From: Clostridiales bacterium
GTDB taxonomy: Bacteria; Bacillota; Clostridia; Peptostreptococcales; Anaerovoracaceae
Assembly: GCA_009911365.1 (NCBI GenBank)
Contig: QXXF01000001.1
Location: 337,606 to 401,605, forward strand
Direction of reading: 5' to 3'
Length of the DNA stretch: 64,000 bases
The notes under the pieces are model-generated. The model worked only from the letters and a program-made list of their open reading frames with translations. It was not told the origin of the DNA and did not search any database. A program made the translations under genes and the position numbers. Below, piece by piece: positions 17,361 to 26,110 of this stretch (position 1 is the stretch's first letter; each line of letters starts with the position of its first letter).

Positions 17361-18917
17361 TTAGCGCATGATTTTTATCAGCTCAATCCCTTCCTTTTTT
17401 CCCAGGTTTCGGCTGTATTTTCTATTCACCGGATCGGTCCAATGTTCATGGGTGCCTAAATTTTTGACGGTTTTCCCATTGCCGTTCTTATATATGTTCC
17501 CGGACGGCGCATTTTTCACTAGGCTGGCCTCGTGAAGATAATTTTCCACAGTGGCGTTGTTCTTCAGACTATCATTATGGTTGATCACTACTGGCTCGTT
17601 CATGAGAAAATCCGCACCCACGGAGTCGATAGCCACCGGGTCCTGAGATACGAAGACGCTGGAGGCGTAATGCTCGTTGAAGGGATACTGCTTCCATTTT
17701 GAGTTGCTTCCTGTGATCTCATCGCCTTCTGTTGGCGCGCAAATGAAAGCATCCAGCATGTACAGCACAGTTTTTTCTCCCAGCTGGTGATTTGCCATCA
17801 GATCTACTATCGGGCTGTAGATTCCCATTTCATCCATGGTCAGGAATTGATGAAGGTTCGCGCCTTCTGGCGGACGCATTTCATTGCCATTGATAAAAGA
17901 GCCAAAATGGTTTTTCCCGCAGAGGGTGATCCCGTAGCTGTGGCCTTTCAGATTCGCCAGGTTGATGACATAATCCGCTTTTGTGACGCAGGTAGGCAGA
18001 TAATTGACAGCGCCTTTGAATTTGTATGACCAGTTGATGGGCTTATCTTTGTCAGCCACCCCGTTGTTTCTGCCAACGAATTTTACGCCTTTCAGTTTCC
18101 CCTTGGAGCACAATTCGATCATATACTTTGGAAACAGCCTGGAAACATCATACACCGTAATGTCAGAAGGACTGACTCCCGCGTCTTTGATCAATGAAGT
18201 CAAGAGACATTTCAGCAGCACGGGATTCGTATAGCTCATCTTAGTCTTACCACTGTCGTCATCGTCAAACACGCCAGAACCGTTGATGTTGGCCTTAATA
18301 GCGATCTTCTGGCCTTTCTTATATCCGATTTTTCCAGTTCCGTTTCTCTTATTTTGAGCAAGGAACAGCTTAGACCAGCCGCTCTTGGCCTGTTTCTCGC
18401 CGCCTAGCGCAGCGATGCTTTCCTGAACCATTTTGAGGATGGTTTTCTCATTAAAATGCTTTGGCTGCCACCAATACCCTTTGCCGTTCCAACTGACGGA
18501 TTTTGGATCATGGCTCCATACGACCCGTCCCGGCTTCGCACCAATGCCTTTTCCATATGCTGAATGCCTTGGATACACGGACTTGGTCTTTTTCACTGTC
18601 ACTTTCGCAGTCAGTTTCTTTGTGATTTTTTTGCCGAATTTAGAGTATTTGACTTTGCATGTGATGGTGGCCCTCCCCTGTTTGATGCCTGTAACCGCAT
18701 CGCCCTTTACGGCTGCTACTTTTTTGTTACTGCTTTTCCAGGAAACCCTCGCGCCTTTTGGCTTGTTCTTGATTTTGAGAGTTTTGGGAATTCCGGCCCG
18801 CAGAGTCATCTTCTTTGCGCTGAGAGTTATTTTATTCTCTTTGGAAACGCCGCTGGCAGGCGGGGCGCAGGAAACCATCAACACCGCCGTTAGCAACAAG
18901 GCTATGATTTTTTTCAT
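17361..18917 (-). CDS. secreted DUF362 protein with Ig-like domain, lipoprotein
   Basis: 518 residues. Signal peptide with a Cys at ~17 (MVSC), so probably lipid-anchored. Residues ~30-110 form a bacterial Ig-like (Big_2) domain with VSWKSSNKKVAAV; the rest is a DUF362 domain, shown by LKGHSYGITLCGKNHFGS and VSQDPVAIDSVGADF. DUF362 usually accompanies or is fused to ferredoxin domains and its function is open. It starts 1 base after the aldo/keto reductase stop, in an operon flavodoxin-reductase-DUF362. That context suggests an extracytoplasmic redox or iron-sulfur-related job. Ribosome site GGAGG lies within the upstream gene's end. Confidence 0.85.
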   Translation of the reverse strand: MKKIIALLLTAVLMVSCAPPASGVSKENKITLSAKKMTLRAGIPKTLKIKNKPKGARVSWKSSNKKVAAVKGDAVTGIKQGRATITCKVKYSKFGKKITKKLTAKVTVKKTKSVYPRHSAYGKGIGAKPGRVVWSHDPKSVSWNGKGYWWQPKHFNEKTILKMVQESIAALGGEKQAKSGWSKLFLAQNKRNGTGKIGYKKGQKIAIKANINGSGVFDDDDSGKTKMSYTNPVLLKCLLTSLIKDAGVSPSDITVYDVSRLFPKYMIELCSKGKLKGVKFVGRNNGVADKDKPINWSYKFKGAVNYLPTCVTKADYVINLANLKGHSYGITLCGKNHFGSFINGNEMRPPEGANLHQFLTMDEMGIYSPIVDLMANHQLGEKTVLYMLDAFICAPTEGDEITGSNSKWKQYPFNEHYASSVFVSQDPVAIDSVGADFLMNEPVVINHNDSLKNNATVENYLHEASLVKNAPSGNIYKNGNGKTVKNLGTHEHWTDPVNRKYSRNLGKKEGIELIKIMR

Positions 18918-18918
18918 T

Positions 18919-20028
18919 TTAGACCTCCATTTCCATTGAAAAACGTTTCATTACTTGAGGGATGTCGATTTTCTGCGGGCAGCGCTTTACACAGGATCCG
19001 CAGGAAAGGCACGTCGTAGGACTTTTGGCCTCGGACAGATTGGCGATCTTCCAGGTGGAACCGCTGATTTTCTGCTCGTTGTACCCCTTGATCAGCAGCG
19101 GGATATCCAGATCCGCCGGGCAGGCAGAGCAGCAATACCGACAGCTGGTACAAGGAACTCCCATGGTTTCCATGAAAATCGCAGCCGCTCTGCTCAGCGC
19201 CGCTCGCTCTTGATTGTTCAGCGGGTTGCAAGCATCGAAAATAGCAGCGTTTTCCATGACTTGCGAAACAGTGGACATGCCGCTCAAAACCACCTGGACT
19301 TCCGAAAGCCCCTGCAAAAACTGAAAGCCCCACGAAGATAAGGAGCGTTTTGGCGCTACGGCTTTTAAAACAGCAGCGGCCTCCTTATTAAGAGTTGACA
19401 GGCTTCCTCCCTTCATGGGCTCCATGACCCAGACTGGAATGCCATGCTCCACTAAAATCTCGTACTGCCGCCTTGCCTCCAGCATGATCCAGTCCAAATA
19501 ATTCAGCTGGATCAAGGCCATGTCAAACTGATCGTGCCAATCTAGGAACCGCTTTAGAGTTTCTGGGGCGGCATGGGAGGAAAATCCAATATTACGAATG
19601 CGCCCTTTTTCTTTCTGCCGCAGCAGATACCCCAAGTAATCGTGTTTTTTGTCCATATATGCGGTGATCGTGTTTTCATCCAGACAGTGGAGCATGTAAA
19701 AGTCAAAGTAATCGGTTTGGCATCTTTTTAGCTGTGCCTCAAACGTGGCTTCGATGTCATCACTGTACTCCACATAGAATTTTGTGGACAAATAGTAACT
19801 ATCTCTGGGATATTTGGATAGAGCTTCGCCTAAAAAGCGTTCCGAATCTTCATTCTGGTAGGAATGGGCCGTGTCAAAGCAATTGATGCCACAGGAGATG
19901 GCAGTGTCCACCACCTTTTGGCCTTCTATGCGGTCGATCGTGTTGGGGTCGCTTGGCGCTGTGGGAAAGCGGAGGCCGCCAAGGCCCAGAGTTGAAACAT
20001 CATGTCCTTTAAATTGTTTATATCGCAT
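18919..20028 (-). CDS. aldo/keto reductase with C-terminal 4Fe-4S domain
   Basis: 369 residues, same architecture as the enzyme at 10487 but only distantly alike. Catalytic Asp52, Tyr57 (FDTAHSYQNEDSE) and Lys83 (STKFY) are visible; the C-terminal domain has PCTSCRYCCSACP and CLSCGSCVKRCPQ for two 4Fe-4S clusters. The ATG lies within the last 11 bases of the flavodoxin gene, with AGGAG upstream. The product is cytosolic, whereas its two operon partners carry export signals. A role linking carbonyl reduction to flavodoxin or ferredoxin electrons is plausible. Confidence 0.9.
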   Translation of the reverse strand: MRYKQFKGHDVSTLGLGGLRFPTAPSDPNTIDRIEGQKVVDTAISCGINCFDTAHSYQNEDSERFLGEALSKYPRDSYYLSTKFYVEYSDDIEATFEAQLKRCQTDYFDFYMLHCLDENTITAYMDKKHDYLGYLLRQKEKGRIRNIGFSSHAAPETLKRFLDWHDQFDMALIQLNYLDWIMLEARRQYEILVEHGIPVWVMEPMKGGSLSTLNKEAAAVLKAVAPKRSLSSWGFQFLQGLSEVQVVLSGMSTVSQVMENAAIFDACNPLNNQERAALSRAAAIFMETMGVPCTSCRYCCSACPADLDIPLLIKGYNEQKISGSTWKIANLSEAKSPTTCLSCGSCVKRCPQKIDIPQVMKRFSMEMEV

Positions 20029-20632
20029 GTGCAGATGCTCCTGTAAATGGCTGAATTCCTTCTGATTTTAACCATGTCTGAATATCTCCGGCCGATGCTC
20101 CAGCCGTGAAGCGGATTCCAGTCTTCCATGCCGCATCGCTGCTCACTAGGCTATGCAGGCTGCTCGCACTGGTGCCAAGCCCGCTGCCGCCAGACGTACA
20201 AAAAGGCACGATGGTTTTGCCGGAAAAATCATAGCTTTCCAAAAATGTGCTGATGATCTTCGGTGCCTGGCCATACCAAATCGGGTAACCCAGGATAATC
20301 TTATCGTACTGACTCCAATTTGAAATTCTATCTGCCAGCTCTGGCCTTGCGTTTTCGTCTTGTTCCCGCTGCGCAGTTTCCAGCATTTCGTCATAATCAG
20401 ACGGATACGCGTTTTTCGTTTTTAGCCGCACCATGTCCGCATTGGTCAGTTTCTGAATCTTTTTTGCTATTTGCTGCGTGGTGTTCGTTCTGGAATAGTA
20501 GACGATCAATGTCTTTTTCTTTGCTGCGGCGTTTACTTCTGTGGTAAACGCACCTGCCATGAGGATGATCAACAACAGAATGATGCCCTGTAAAACATGG
20601 TTCGCAAATCCTCTTTTTCTTGTCTGTTCCAT
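20018..20632 (-). CDS. membrane-anchored or exported flavodoxin
   Basis: 204 residues. Residues ~10-35 are a hydrophobic signal/anchor ending EVNAAAKKK, then a flavodoxin fold with the phosphate loop YYSRTNTTQ near residue 46 and the GYPIWYGQAP and PFCTSGGSG flavin loops. FMN-dependent electron carrier; the N-terminal segment would place it outside the membrane, unusual for flavodoxins. First gene of the operon with the Fe-S aldo/keto reductase (11-base overlap) and the DUF362 lipoprotein. Confidence 0.88.
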   Translation of the reverse strand: MEQTRKRGFANHVLQGIILLLIILMAGAFTTEVNAAAKKKTLIVYYSRTNTTQQIAKKIQKLTNADMVRLKTKNAYPSDYDEMLETAQREQDENARPELADRISNWSQYDKIILGYPIWYGQAPKIISTFLESYDFSGKTIVPFCTSGGSGLGTSASSLHSLVSSDAAWKTGIRFTAGASAGDIQTWLKSEGIQPFTGASAHAI

Positions 20633-20876
20633 GAAATTGCTCCTTCCTTAAGATGTCCAGAACGTTTCCCGCCTTATGGGGATATGGTTCTGGCCGATCA
20701 GTTGATTTGTTTCGCATTCTTAATTTGATTATAAAGGATGGGAGTCGAATAGCAAATACTTATCAGGAATGAGGTGTTATGCCTGTAGTGTATGAGTAGA
20801 TGTGTAAGAAAAGCACCCGCTTAATTTGAAAGGTACATGCTGGCTGATACATTTAAAATAGCGTCCTGTTCTATAA

Positions 20877-21304
20877 CTATATATCCATTTTAAACAGTTG
20901 ATCCGCAGGCGGCTCAACCGGTTCAAATTCACATATTTTCTCAAATCCGTATTTTTCATATAAGCCCCGATGTTCACTCTTAAGATATACTGTTTTATAA
21001 TGAAGTTCTTTTGCGTACTTTAGTGCGTTTTCTATTAACTGTTCAGATAGCCTTTTACCTCTATATGCCTCATCAACAAACACAAAGCTAGCTCATAATC
21101 CTTAGGTAATCCATCTTTTTCAGAGAAAACAGAAAATCCTGCGATATGATCATGATCAATTGCGACAATCACTCTTTCCCAATCTTTAAACTCATCTCTG
21201 CGCATACGTTGTGCCAGAAATCGTCCTGCTGTCCACGAACAATTTGACGCAAAAGTAATTGTTTTTTCCCACAAAGCATGCGCTTTCGTTTCAGCTTGGA
21301 TCAC
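20877..21304 (-). pseudogene. GNAT acetyltransferase, frameshifted and 5'-truncated
   Basis: The first part (minus, from 21304) reads ...ASNCSWTAGRFLAQRM...IAGFSVFSEKDGLPKDYE; the second part, in another frame from about 21095, reads VFVDEAYRGKRLSEQLIENA and ends LFKMDI. The two join as one GNAT domain (with the acetyl-CoA motif YRGKRL) only if a frameshift near 21093-21098 is corrected. The 5' end runs into the ~100-bp repeat at 21279-21382, which replaces the natural N-terminus. Sequencing error could explain the shift but not the truncation. Confidence 0.75.
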
Positions 21305-21382
21305 TCGCTGCCGGACAGTTCACTGAACCGTCCTCCTTGACGCTCGTGCCCTTTCGGGTTTGAGTCCCTATCCATTTTTATT
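21279..21382 (+). repeat. ~104-bp direct repeat, copy A
   Basis: Runs from TGCGCTTTCG to the T-rich end and is about 85-90% identical by eye to 23198-23301, same orientation. It carries a near-palindrome, GGACAGTTCACTGAAC and cGTCC, in its middle. It truncates the GNAT gene. Confidence 0.8.
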
Positions 21383-21484
21383 TGTCAAAGGATATGGGAC
21401 TCGCATTTGATTCAAGGCTTTTTTATTTTTTCAAATACCTTCAAATCGTTGAAATTCGTGAATTTTCTTTGGCTCCTATGCTGT

Positions 21485-21670
21485 TCATTCTTTGATCCTC
21501 ACCGACTTGACCCCTTCTGTCAATAGTATATTGATCAGTTCATTTCTAGATATATTGGCCTCTATGGCAATCTCATCTAATCTGCTTGCCAATTCTACCG
21601 GGATTCTAATTGATAGTACTTTGTGGGCATCTTCACCACGAAATTTTCTCTTTTTCACTTCGATTTCCAT
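21485..21670 (-). CDS. ribbon-helix-helix protein (CopG/MetJ-like)
   Basis: 61 residues. The strand-helix-helix pattern is clear: KVLSIRIPVELASRLDEIA then ISRNELINILLTEGV. Such proteins are DNA-binding dimers, often antitoxins or plasmid/transposon regulators. It is divergent from the 78-residue ORF at 21769 across ~100 bases. A decayed copy of its 3' end lies at 17220. Its position in the scrambled region beside tRNA-Ser suggests a mobile-element origin. Confidence 0.75.
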   Translation of the reverse strand: MEIEVKKRKFRGEDAHKVLSIRIPVELASRLDEIAIEANISRNELINILLTEGVKSVRIKE

Positions 21671-21768
21671 ATTGGCTTACCTCCATGCCCTATTGTATTT
21701 TTAAACCCTGATTTTTTATATGTTTGTTATTATGTTATTAATATGTTATTGAAAGGAGGCATATTAAA

Positions 21769-22005
21769 ATGGATATTCATACAAAGCCAATCCTTCGTTA
21801 TACAGAAACCACCGTCAAGCTTTGGCCGGATTCGATTCGTGACGCATTGGAATATTTTTTGAAAGAATTTGAGCAGCTGCCTTCCGGTCATGGGATGAAC
21901 AAGGAATTTCGCACGCCCATTGACAGTGTTTACCGAGAGGGGTATAAAGACGGCCTTGAACTGTGTCACTGGCTGGAAAATGGTGCTCCGAAATTAAACG
22001 CATAA
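21769..22005 (+). CDS. 78-residue hypothetical protein
   Basis: Strong ribosome site AAAGGAGG 10 bases before the ATG. Soluble, mixed charge, with TVKLWPDSIRDALEYFLKEFEQL as a probable helix. I do not recognise a family. Divergent from the ribbon-helix-helix gene, so that regulator may control it; a toxin role is possible but unsupported by sequence. Confidence 0.6.
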   Translation: MDIHTKPILRYTETTVKLWPDSIRDALEYFLKEFEQLPSGHGMNKEFRTPIDSVYREGYKDGLELCHWLENGAPKLNA

Positions 22006-22196
22006 AGAAAGTACCCCACCCAATTGTAAACAGCACGCAACTTTTGTGAAATATCTGCCTAAAATTATTGAAATCCGCTTTGCATTTCTATACAATAAAA
22101 GCATGCGATCGAAGTATTCTGCATGCAGAAAGTTGGCGTTTGTTTGAATAAAAGGGAACTCGCAAGAAAAGTTAAGTTAGAGATGGAGCTGTTAAA

Positions 22197-22646
22197 ATGA
22201 CACCAGATAAAATATTGAATTACTGCCTTGAAAATCTTAAGGGGACAGTCTTAGTTGAAAGCTGGGGAGAGAAAGGGATTTTCTATAACCCAGACCATGT
22301 GCTGAAGCGTGGCGTTTACATATTGACAGTTAAGGAAAAAGACGGCGACAATGACAAAGGCTCTGGTTTAAGCAGGGAGAATGTCTACCGTGTGAATCTG
22401 GGAATACGGAAAAAGACTTTTACTGAGTTATTTGGAGCTGTACCCCAACGCCCATCTAAAGGCGGGATTGTAGATATGAACTATGACTTTACCGCATTGG
22501 ATGTGATACTGCCCCATCCCGTCTATGCATGGATGGCGTGGATATGTGTATTGAACCCCTCTGAACAGACCTTTGAGGCACTGAAACCATATATCCAAGA
22601 AGCCTACGAGTACGCAAAGGAGAAATTTAAGAAACGCAGGAAGTGA
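22197..22646 (+). CDS. DUF6194-type protein
   Basis: 149 residues, cytosolic. The pattern ENVYRVNLGIRKKTFTELFG followed by LDVILPHPVYAWMAWICVLNPS fits DUF6194 (often near MmcQ/YjbR-like folds), function unknown. Monocistronic, in the accessory patch between the two ~104-bp repeats; no clear ribosome site beyond AGATGGAG. The region 22650-22880 downstream has small hairpins (AGGAG...CTCCT near 22799) but no gene. Confidence 0.7.
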   Translation: MTPDKILNYCLENLKGTVLVESWGEKGIFYNPDHVLKRGVYILTVKEKDGDNDKGSGLSRENVYRVNLGIRKKTFTELFGAVPQRPSKGGIVDMNYDFTALDVILPHPVYAWMAWICVLNPSEQTFEALKPYIQEAYEYAKEKFKKRRK

Positions 22647-22889
22647 TTTGGGAAATTAAATAAGCACATAGGTGTGAGAATAGAATGTCAGCCAATGGAT
22701 AAGGCTGACCGCCGCCAAACGTAGGCTGCCCTTTTCGGCTGGCGTATGGCAGCATGGTTTTGAATCCAAAGCCGTTACATAGCATCGCGAATCTGAGCAG
22801 GAGAAAACGCTCCTGTCATTCGTGGTGTAGCGCAGCCGCTTTTTCATTTATCCAAAAGTCAAGAAAGTCTTATTTATCCTATAAACAAA

Positions 22890-23088
22890 ATGTTCGTATA
22901 TCATATCCTTCCCCCGGCTTCACGAAGAATTGTATCAAATTTTTATAGATGGAATCATACCTGATGAGTTTTTATATGAAATCTTTGAAAAAGCAAGGGA
23001 TTCAGGTTTTCCTGAAATAGCAAAAGGACCTGTTAAAGACCTGTACGAAAAAGCGTTGAAAGTGAGAAATGCACCACGGAAAAAATAA
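22890..23088 (+). pseudogene. orphan C-terminal fragment, family unknown
   Basis: An open frame without a start after an upstream stop, ending LYEKALKVRNAPRKK. The body, HEELYQIFIDGIIPDEFLY then IFEKARDSGFPEIAKGPVK, looks like real helical protein sequence. It is probably the 3' end of a gene lost in rearrangement. Confidence 0.4.
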
Positions 23089-23116
23089 TTTACACCAACA
23101 TCGCAAAAAAGAAAAA

Positions 23117-23140
23117 AGACCATTGAAATTTCAACGGTCT
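23117..23140 (-). terminator. terminator on the minus strand
   Basis: AGACCATTGAAA and TTTCAACGGTCT, a 12-bp stem with one G-U, followed on the minus strand by TTTTTTCTTTTTT. It sits 3 bases from the duplicated tRNA-Ser 3' end, as a terminator would in a tRNA unit. Confidence 0.8.
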
Positions 23141-23143
23141 TGT

Positions 23144-23162
23144 TGGCGGAGGACACGGGACT
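23144..23162 (-). repeat. duplicated 3' end of tRNA-Ser
   Basis: TGGCGGAGGACACGGGACT is identical to the 3' terminal 19 bases (CCA included) of the intact tRNA-Ser gene 200 bp away, same orientation. It is either an attachment-site duplication left by an integrated element or the stump of a second tRNA-Ser gene. Confidence 0.75.
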
Positions 23163-23197
23163 TACACAGCTTGCTTCGCAATCTGCCGCCCTGCGCC

Positions 23198-23301
23198 TGC
23201 GCTTTCGCTTCGGCTTGAGCCACTCGCTGCCGGACAGTTCACTGAATTGTCCGCCTTGACGCTCGTGCCCTTTCGGGTTCAAGTCCCTACCCATTTTTAT
23301 T
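23198..23301 (+). repeat. ~104-bp direct repeat, copy B
   Basis: Second copy of the repeat at 21279, with the better-kept palindrome GGACAGTTCACTGAATTGTCC spread over its centre (one arm mismatch each). It lies between the duplicated tRNA end and the intact tRNA-Ser. Its apparent ORFs on the minus strand are not credible genes. Confidence 0.8.
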
Positions 23302-23311
23302 CCACCAAACG

Positions 23312-23341
23312 AAAAAACACGCCTTCACAGACGTGTTTTTA
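23312..23341 (-). terminator. terminator of tRNA-Ser
   Basis: ACACG...CGTGT stem reinforced by flanking A and T runs, immediately 3' of the tRNA on the minus strand. Confidence 0.7.
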
Positions 23342-23343
23342 TT

Positions 23344-23432
23344 TGGCGGAGGACACGGGACTCGAACCCGCGGGGCTGTTACACCTTACTCGCTTTCCAG
23401 GCGAGCTCCTTAGCCACTCGGTCAATCCTCCA
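23344..23432 (-). tRNA. tRNA-Ser (GGA)
   Basis: 89 bases on the minus strand with encoded CCA. Acceptor GGAGGAT... pairs with the 3' end TCCTCCG, the D-arm is GACCGAGTGG, the anticodon loop CTGGAAA gives GGA, there is a long serine-type variable arm, and the T-loop is GGTTCGAGTCCC. Confidence 0.95.
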
Positions 23433-23597
23433 TAGCTGCGCCCAATATCTTGTCGAAAGCCTGGCGCATTTAATAATTTACCATAGAACCAGATGATTTG
23501 CAAGCATAAAATTCTTTTTTCTCCAAAATTCTTTTTTGCACAACACAAAACTCCGGATCATAATTTGTCCGCAGTCATATAAAATTCGCATCAAGTG

Positions 23598-24479
23598 CTA
23601 GAGCTGATCAGGGTTTCCTTTGGTACTGAACAAAACAACGCTGATGATAATAATGACGCCTCCTACGAGAGTCCCCAGGTCTGGCATTTCTCGAAGCATC
23701 AAAAATCCGATCACTGCGGCAATCAACGGATTGACGAATAGATAGTTGGTCACTTCGCTGGTCCGATCAGCCAAGGCCAAAGCTTTACTCCATAGATAAT
23801 AGGCAGCGGCACCTGCGACCGCACCCAAATAAACCGCTGATAAATTGCTGGCCGCATCCGCATGCAGCACGTCCTGGATCGTCCGCGGCAGAAACACCAG
23901 AGTCTGTATGGCTCCAAACACCGCACTGTAAGTTGCGACTTCAAGATCCGTATAGCCCGATTTTGCGAACTTTCGATTTAAAAGATTGTATCCCGCAAAG
24001 GCAATGGCAGATAGCAACATCCATGCCGCTCCCATATTGATCGAAAGAACGCCATTCCAGAGCAGCAGTATCACCACGCCGCCAAAAGCGCAGAAAATGG
24101 ATATCCAGCCGATCCAGTTAATCCGTTCACTGTACAGTTTCATGGCAGCAATCGCCACAAGGATCGGTGTCATCGCAGTAATGATGCTTCCCGTAGCGGA
24201 GCTGATCGTTTCAAGCCCCATGCTGAAAAGCGTAAAATACAGGGAAAACCCCAATGCGCCTGAAAGAAAAAACCACAACAGGTCTTTTCCGCAAAAAGGC
24301 TTTCTAATCCGAATGACTTTCCCAATGGCTAGCAATACTGCCGCAGATAAAAAGCACCGGATGAATCCCAAGGAATACGATGAGATCTGGTCACCGATCA
24401 TCCTTGTGAATGGAAATCCTGAACCCCAGATCAGCACTGTTAGAAAGGCATACAGATTCATTTTTATTTTGCTGTTCAT
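23598..24479 (-). CDS. EamA/DMT-superfamily transporter
   Basis: 293 residues from MNSKIKMNL (GGAAGGAGG upstream; the longer frame has no site). Ten hydrophobic spans in two EamA halves, with FTRMIG near the start and SATGSIITAMTPILVA in the first half. Drug/metabolite exporters; substrate unknown. A second, unrelated member lies at 35146. It is followed at some distance by the convergent-free tRNA region and preceded by the DUF3830 gene in the same direction (~56-base gap), possibly cotranscribed. Confidence 0.88.
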   Translation of the reverse strand: MNSKIKMNLYAFLTVLIWGSGFPFTRMIGDQISSYSLGFIRCFLSAAVLLAIGKVIRIRKPFCGKDLLWFFLSGALGFSLYFTLFSMGLETISSATGSIITAMTPILVAIAAMKLYSERINWIGWISIFCAFGGVVILLLWNGVLSINMGAAWMLLSAIAFAGYNLLNRKFAKSGYTDLEVATYSAVFGAIQTLVFLPRTIQDVLHADAASNLSAVYLGAVAGAAAYYLWSKALALADRTSEVTNYLFVNPLIAAVIGFLMLREMPDLGTLVGGVIIIISVVLFSTKGNPDQL

Positions 24480-24535
24480 GCTCGGCCTCCTTCCTTTCAC
24501 GCCTGTTTTGCTCCTGCGCTATGCGTTATTCACTT

Positions 24536-24955
24536 TTATTCCGACAGTATCTTCATTTCCACTTCCTGTGCGCCTTCCCACAGCACTTTGCGCCCAAATT
24601 CATACAGGGAATCTAGCCCTTCCACGATGGTCATGAAATGATTGCCGGAAAGCTGCCCATGCTGACTGGCAAAGCAACACCTGCCATAAGCCATGATGAA
24701 TTCCATTTCACTGATGCCGCCAGGATACAGGAGCATTTCTCCCTTTGCCGGATGGGACGTATGGTTCTCATAATCCAATCCCGTCCTCGTGTCGCCGTAA
24801 GGAATCCAAATCCCCTCGCCGCTCCAGCGGACGTGAATGAACTTGGTTTTCAGCGGCAGCATACTCTCGAACACTTTGCAGGTTTCCGGCGCATCCTCTT
24901 CCAGCAACATCCCCACCATCCTGATATCTTTTGCCTTGATTTCTACTTTTTTCAT
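24536..24955 (-). CDS. DUF3830 (cyclophilin-like) protein
   Basis: 139 residues. The order VGMLLEEDAPETCKVF, HVRWSGEGIWIPYGD, LLYPGGISEMEF, GQLSGNHF, VLWEGAQEV matches DUF3830, a cyclophilin-like beta-barrel family often found near hydantoinase/amidohydrolase genes and of unknown function. Here it neighbours an EamA transporter. The ATG follows AAAGGGGA. Confidence 0.8.
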   Translation of the reverse strand: MKKVEIKAKDIRMVGMLLEEDAPETCKVFESMLPLKTKFIHVRWSGEGIWIPYGDTRTGLDYENHTSHPAKGEMLLYPGGISEMEFIMAYGRCCFASQHGQLSGNHFMTIVEGLDSLYEFGRKVLWEGAQEVEMKILSE

Positions 24956-25109
24956 AATGTTCCCCTTTCTGCGATTTCACATTGATTGGCGTTCCTCGCA
25001 TCCATGATGTAATATTATCATATACGATTTTTGCTTTTTCTGCTAGGGGTTCTTGTGAAAGAATGTCGATCATTTTTATATGGATCTGCGTTCGCACATA
25101 CGAAAATGC

Positions 25110-25139
25110 CCGAATCCCTGTACGTTCACAGTGATTCGG
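25110..25139 (-). terminator. hairpin after the DUF3021 gene
   Basis: CCGAATC (25110-25116) and GATTCGG (25133-25139), loop of 16. It lies ~75 bases beyond the stop with only a weak T-tract. Confidence 0.4.
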
Positions 25140-25213
25140 ACCTTAAGATTTATAAAACGCAACTGTCAAATTCACGTTTCCACGATCAGATCGTGAGGGA
25201 CTCCCGCACCCTG

Positions 25214-25660
25214 CTATTTCAACTTCGCATTGATTGCCCTAATGTGTCGCCTGTTGATCAAGTACTGGCTCATCCACATTAAAAGGAAGATTCCTACAAA
25301 TACAGCAAAGTAAACGAAGAATCCTATGAAACTGTGCTCCATCCAGTATAGAAAATAAGCGATCGGCATCATCACTGCCCATATAAGGATAAAATATAGC
25401 CCCGTCTGCTTGACAATGCTCCAATTTTCCACTTCCCAGATCACGGAGCCAGCCGCACAGACGATCCCCAGCACCGCACATAAACCAGTTTGTAGCAGCA
25501 CTCCCGGCAGTTCGCCACCCATCATGTTCACCAACTGAGGCGCGCACGGCGCATAATAACCTTTCCCCCATTTCAGAGAACTGATGATGGTGATCAAATA
25601 TCCGATGGTGATCCCAAAGGGAATGCCCAATACTCCTCGAGCGATGATTTTCTTTTTCAT
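25214..25660 (-). CDS. DUF3021 membrane protein
   Basis: 148 residues with four membrane spans. DUF3021 proteins are regularly encoded next to LytTR-only regulators and are thought to modulate them at the membrane. Here it starts 9 bases after the LytTR gene's stop, with GAGGTGG upstream. Targets are unknown; autoregulation is common in such pairs. Confidence 0.85.
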   Translation of the reverse strand: MKKKIIARGVLGIPFGITIGYLITIISSLKWGKGYYAPCAPQLVNMMGGELPGVLLQTGLCAVLGIVCAAGSVIWEVENWSIVKQTGLYFILIWAVMMPIAYFLYWMEHSFIGFFVYFAVFVGIFLLMWMSQYLINRRHIRAINAKLK

Positions 25661-25669
25661 GTTTCCACC

Positions 25670-26110
25670 TCACACTCCTAATATTTTTTTGATCCTGGGA
25701 ACGTACCGTCTTGAAACGTAAGTACGCATGCCATTTGAAAACTTGACGCAAATGGTTCCAGTCAAACTCAGATCAAAGCTTTCCGCCTTTTTCAAATTAA
25801 TGATCTCCGAATTGGAAATCCGCACAAATCGACCTTTGTCCAACCTTTCTTCCAATTCATATAACCGCAGTCGCAGCGCATATTCACCGTGTGTGGTCAT
25901 AGCGAACACCTTCCCCGAACCAGCATAAAGCCGGATCAAGTCCTTTTGCTCCAAAATCTCCAGCTTCCCGTCTTTGCTGCCCGTAATGATTTGCGGAGCG
26001 GTTTCCGACAATTGCTTTACCATGCGGTCGATTTCCTCTGTCATGGAATTTGTTATGATCACCACTTTTGGCTCTACGCACGATGCATTGATTTTGATTT
26101 CCACTCGCAC
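25670..26110 (-). CDS. LytTR DNA-binding regulator
   Basis: 146 residues, GTG start after GGAGG. The C-terminal ~95 residues form a LytTR domain: GKVFAMTTHGEYALRLRLYELEERL then FVRISNSEIINLKKA and YVSRRYVPRIKKIL. No receiver domain, so its signal probably comes through the cotranscribed DUF3021 protein. The 270 bases upstream (26111-26384) hold no gene I trust, only the terminator of thrC. Confidence 0.9.
   Translation of the reverse strand: MRVEIKINASCVEPKVVIITNSMTEEIDRMVKQLSETAPQIITGSKDGKLEILEQKDLIRLYAGSGKVFAMTTHGEYALRLRLYELEERLDKGRFVRISNSEIINLKKAESFDLSLTGTICVKFSNGMRTYVSRRYVPRIKKILGV

Noticed and set aside
22935-23294. 119-codon minus-strand frame across the repeat and tRNA-Ser 3' copy
   Set aside because: It is built from non-coding repeat and tRNA-derived sequence; similar artefact ORFs are common next to tRNA genes.
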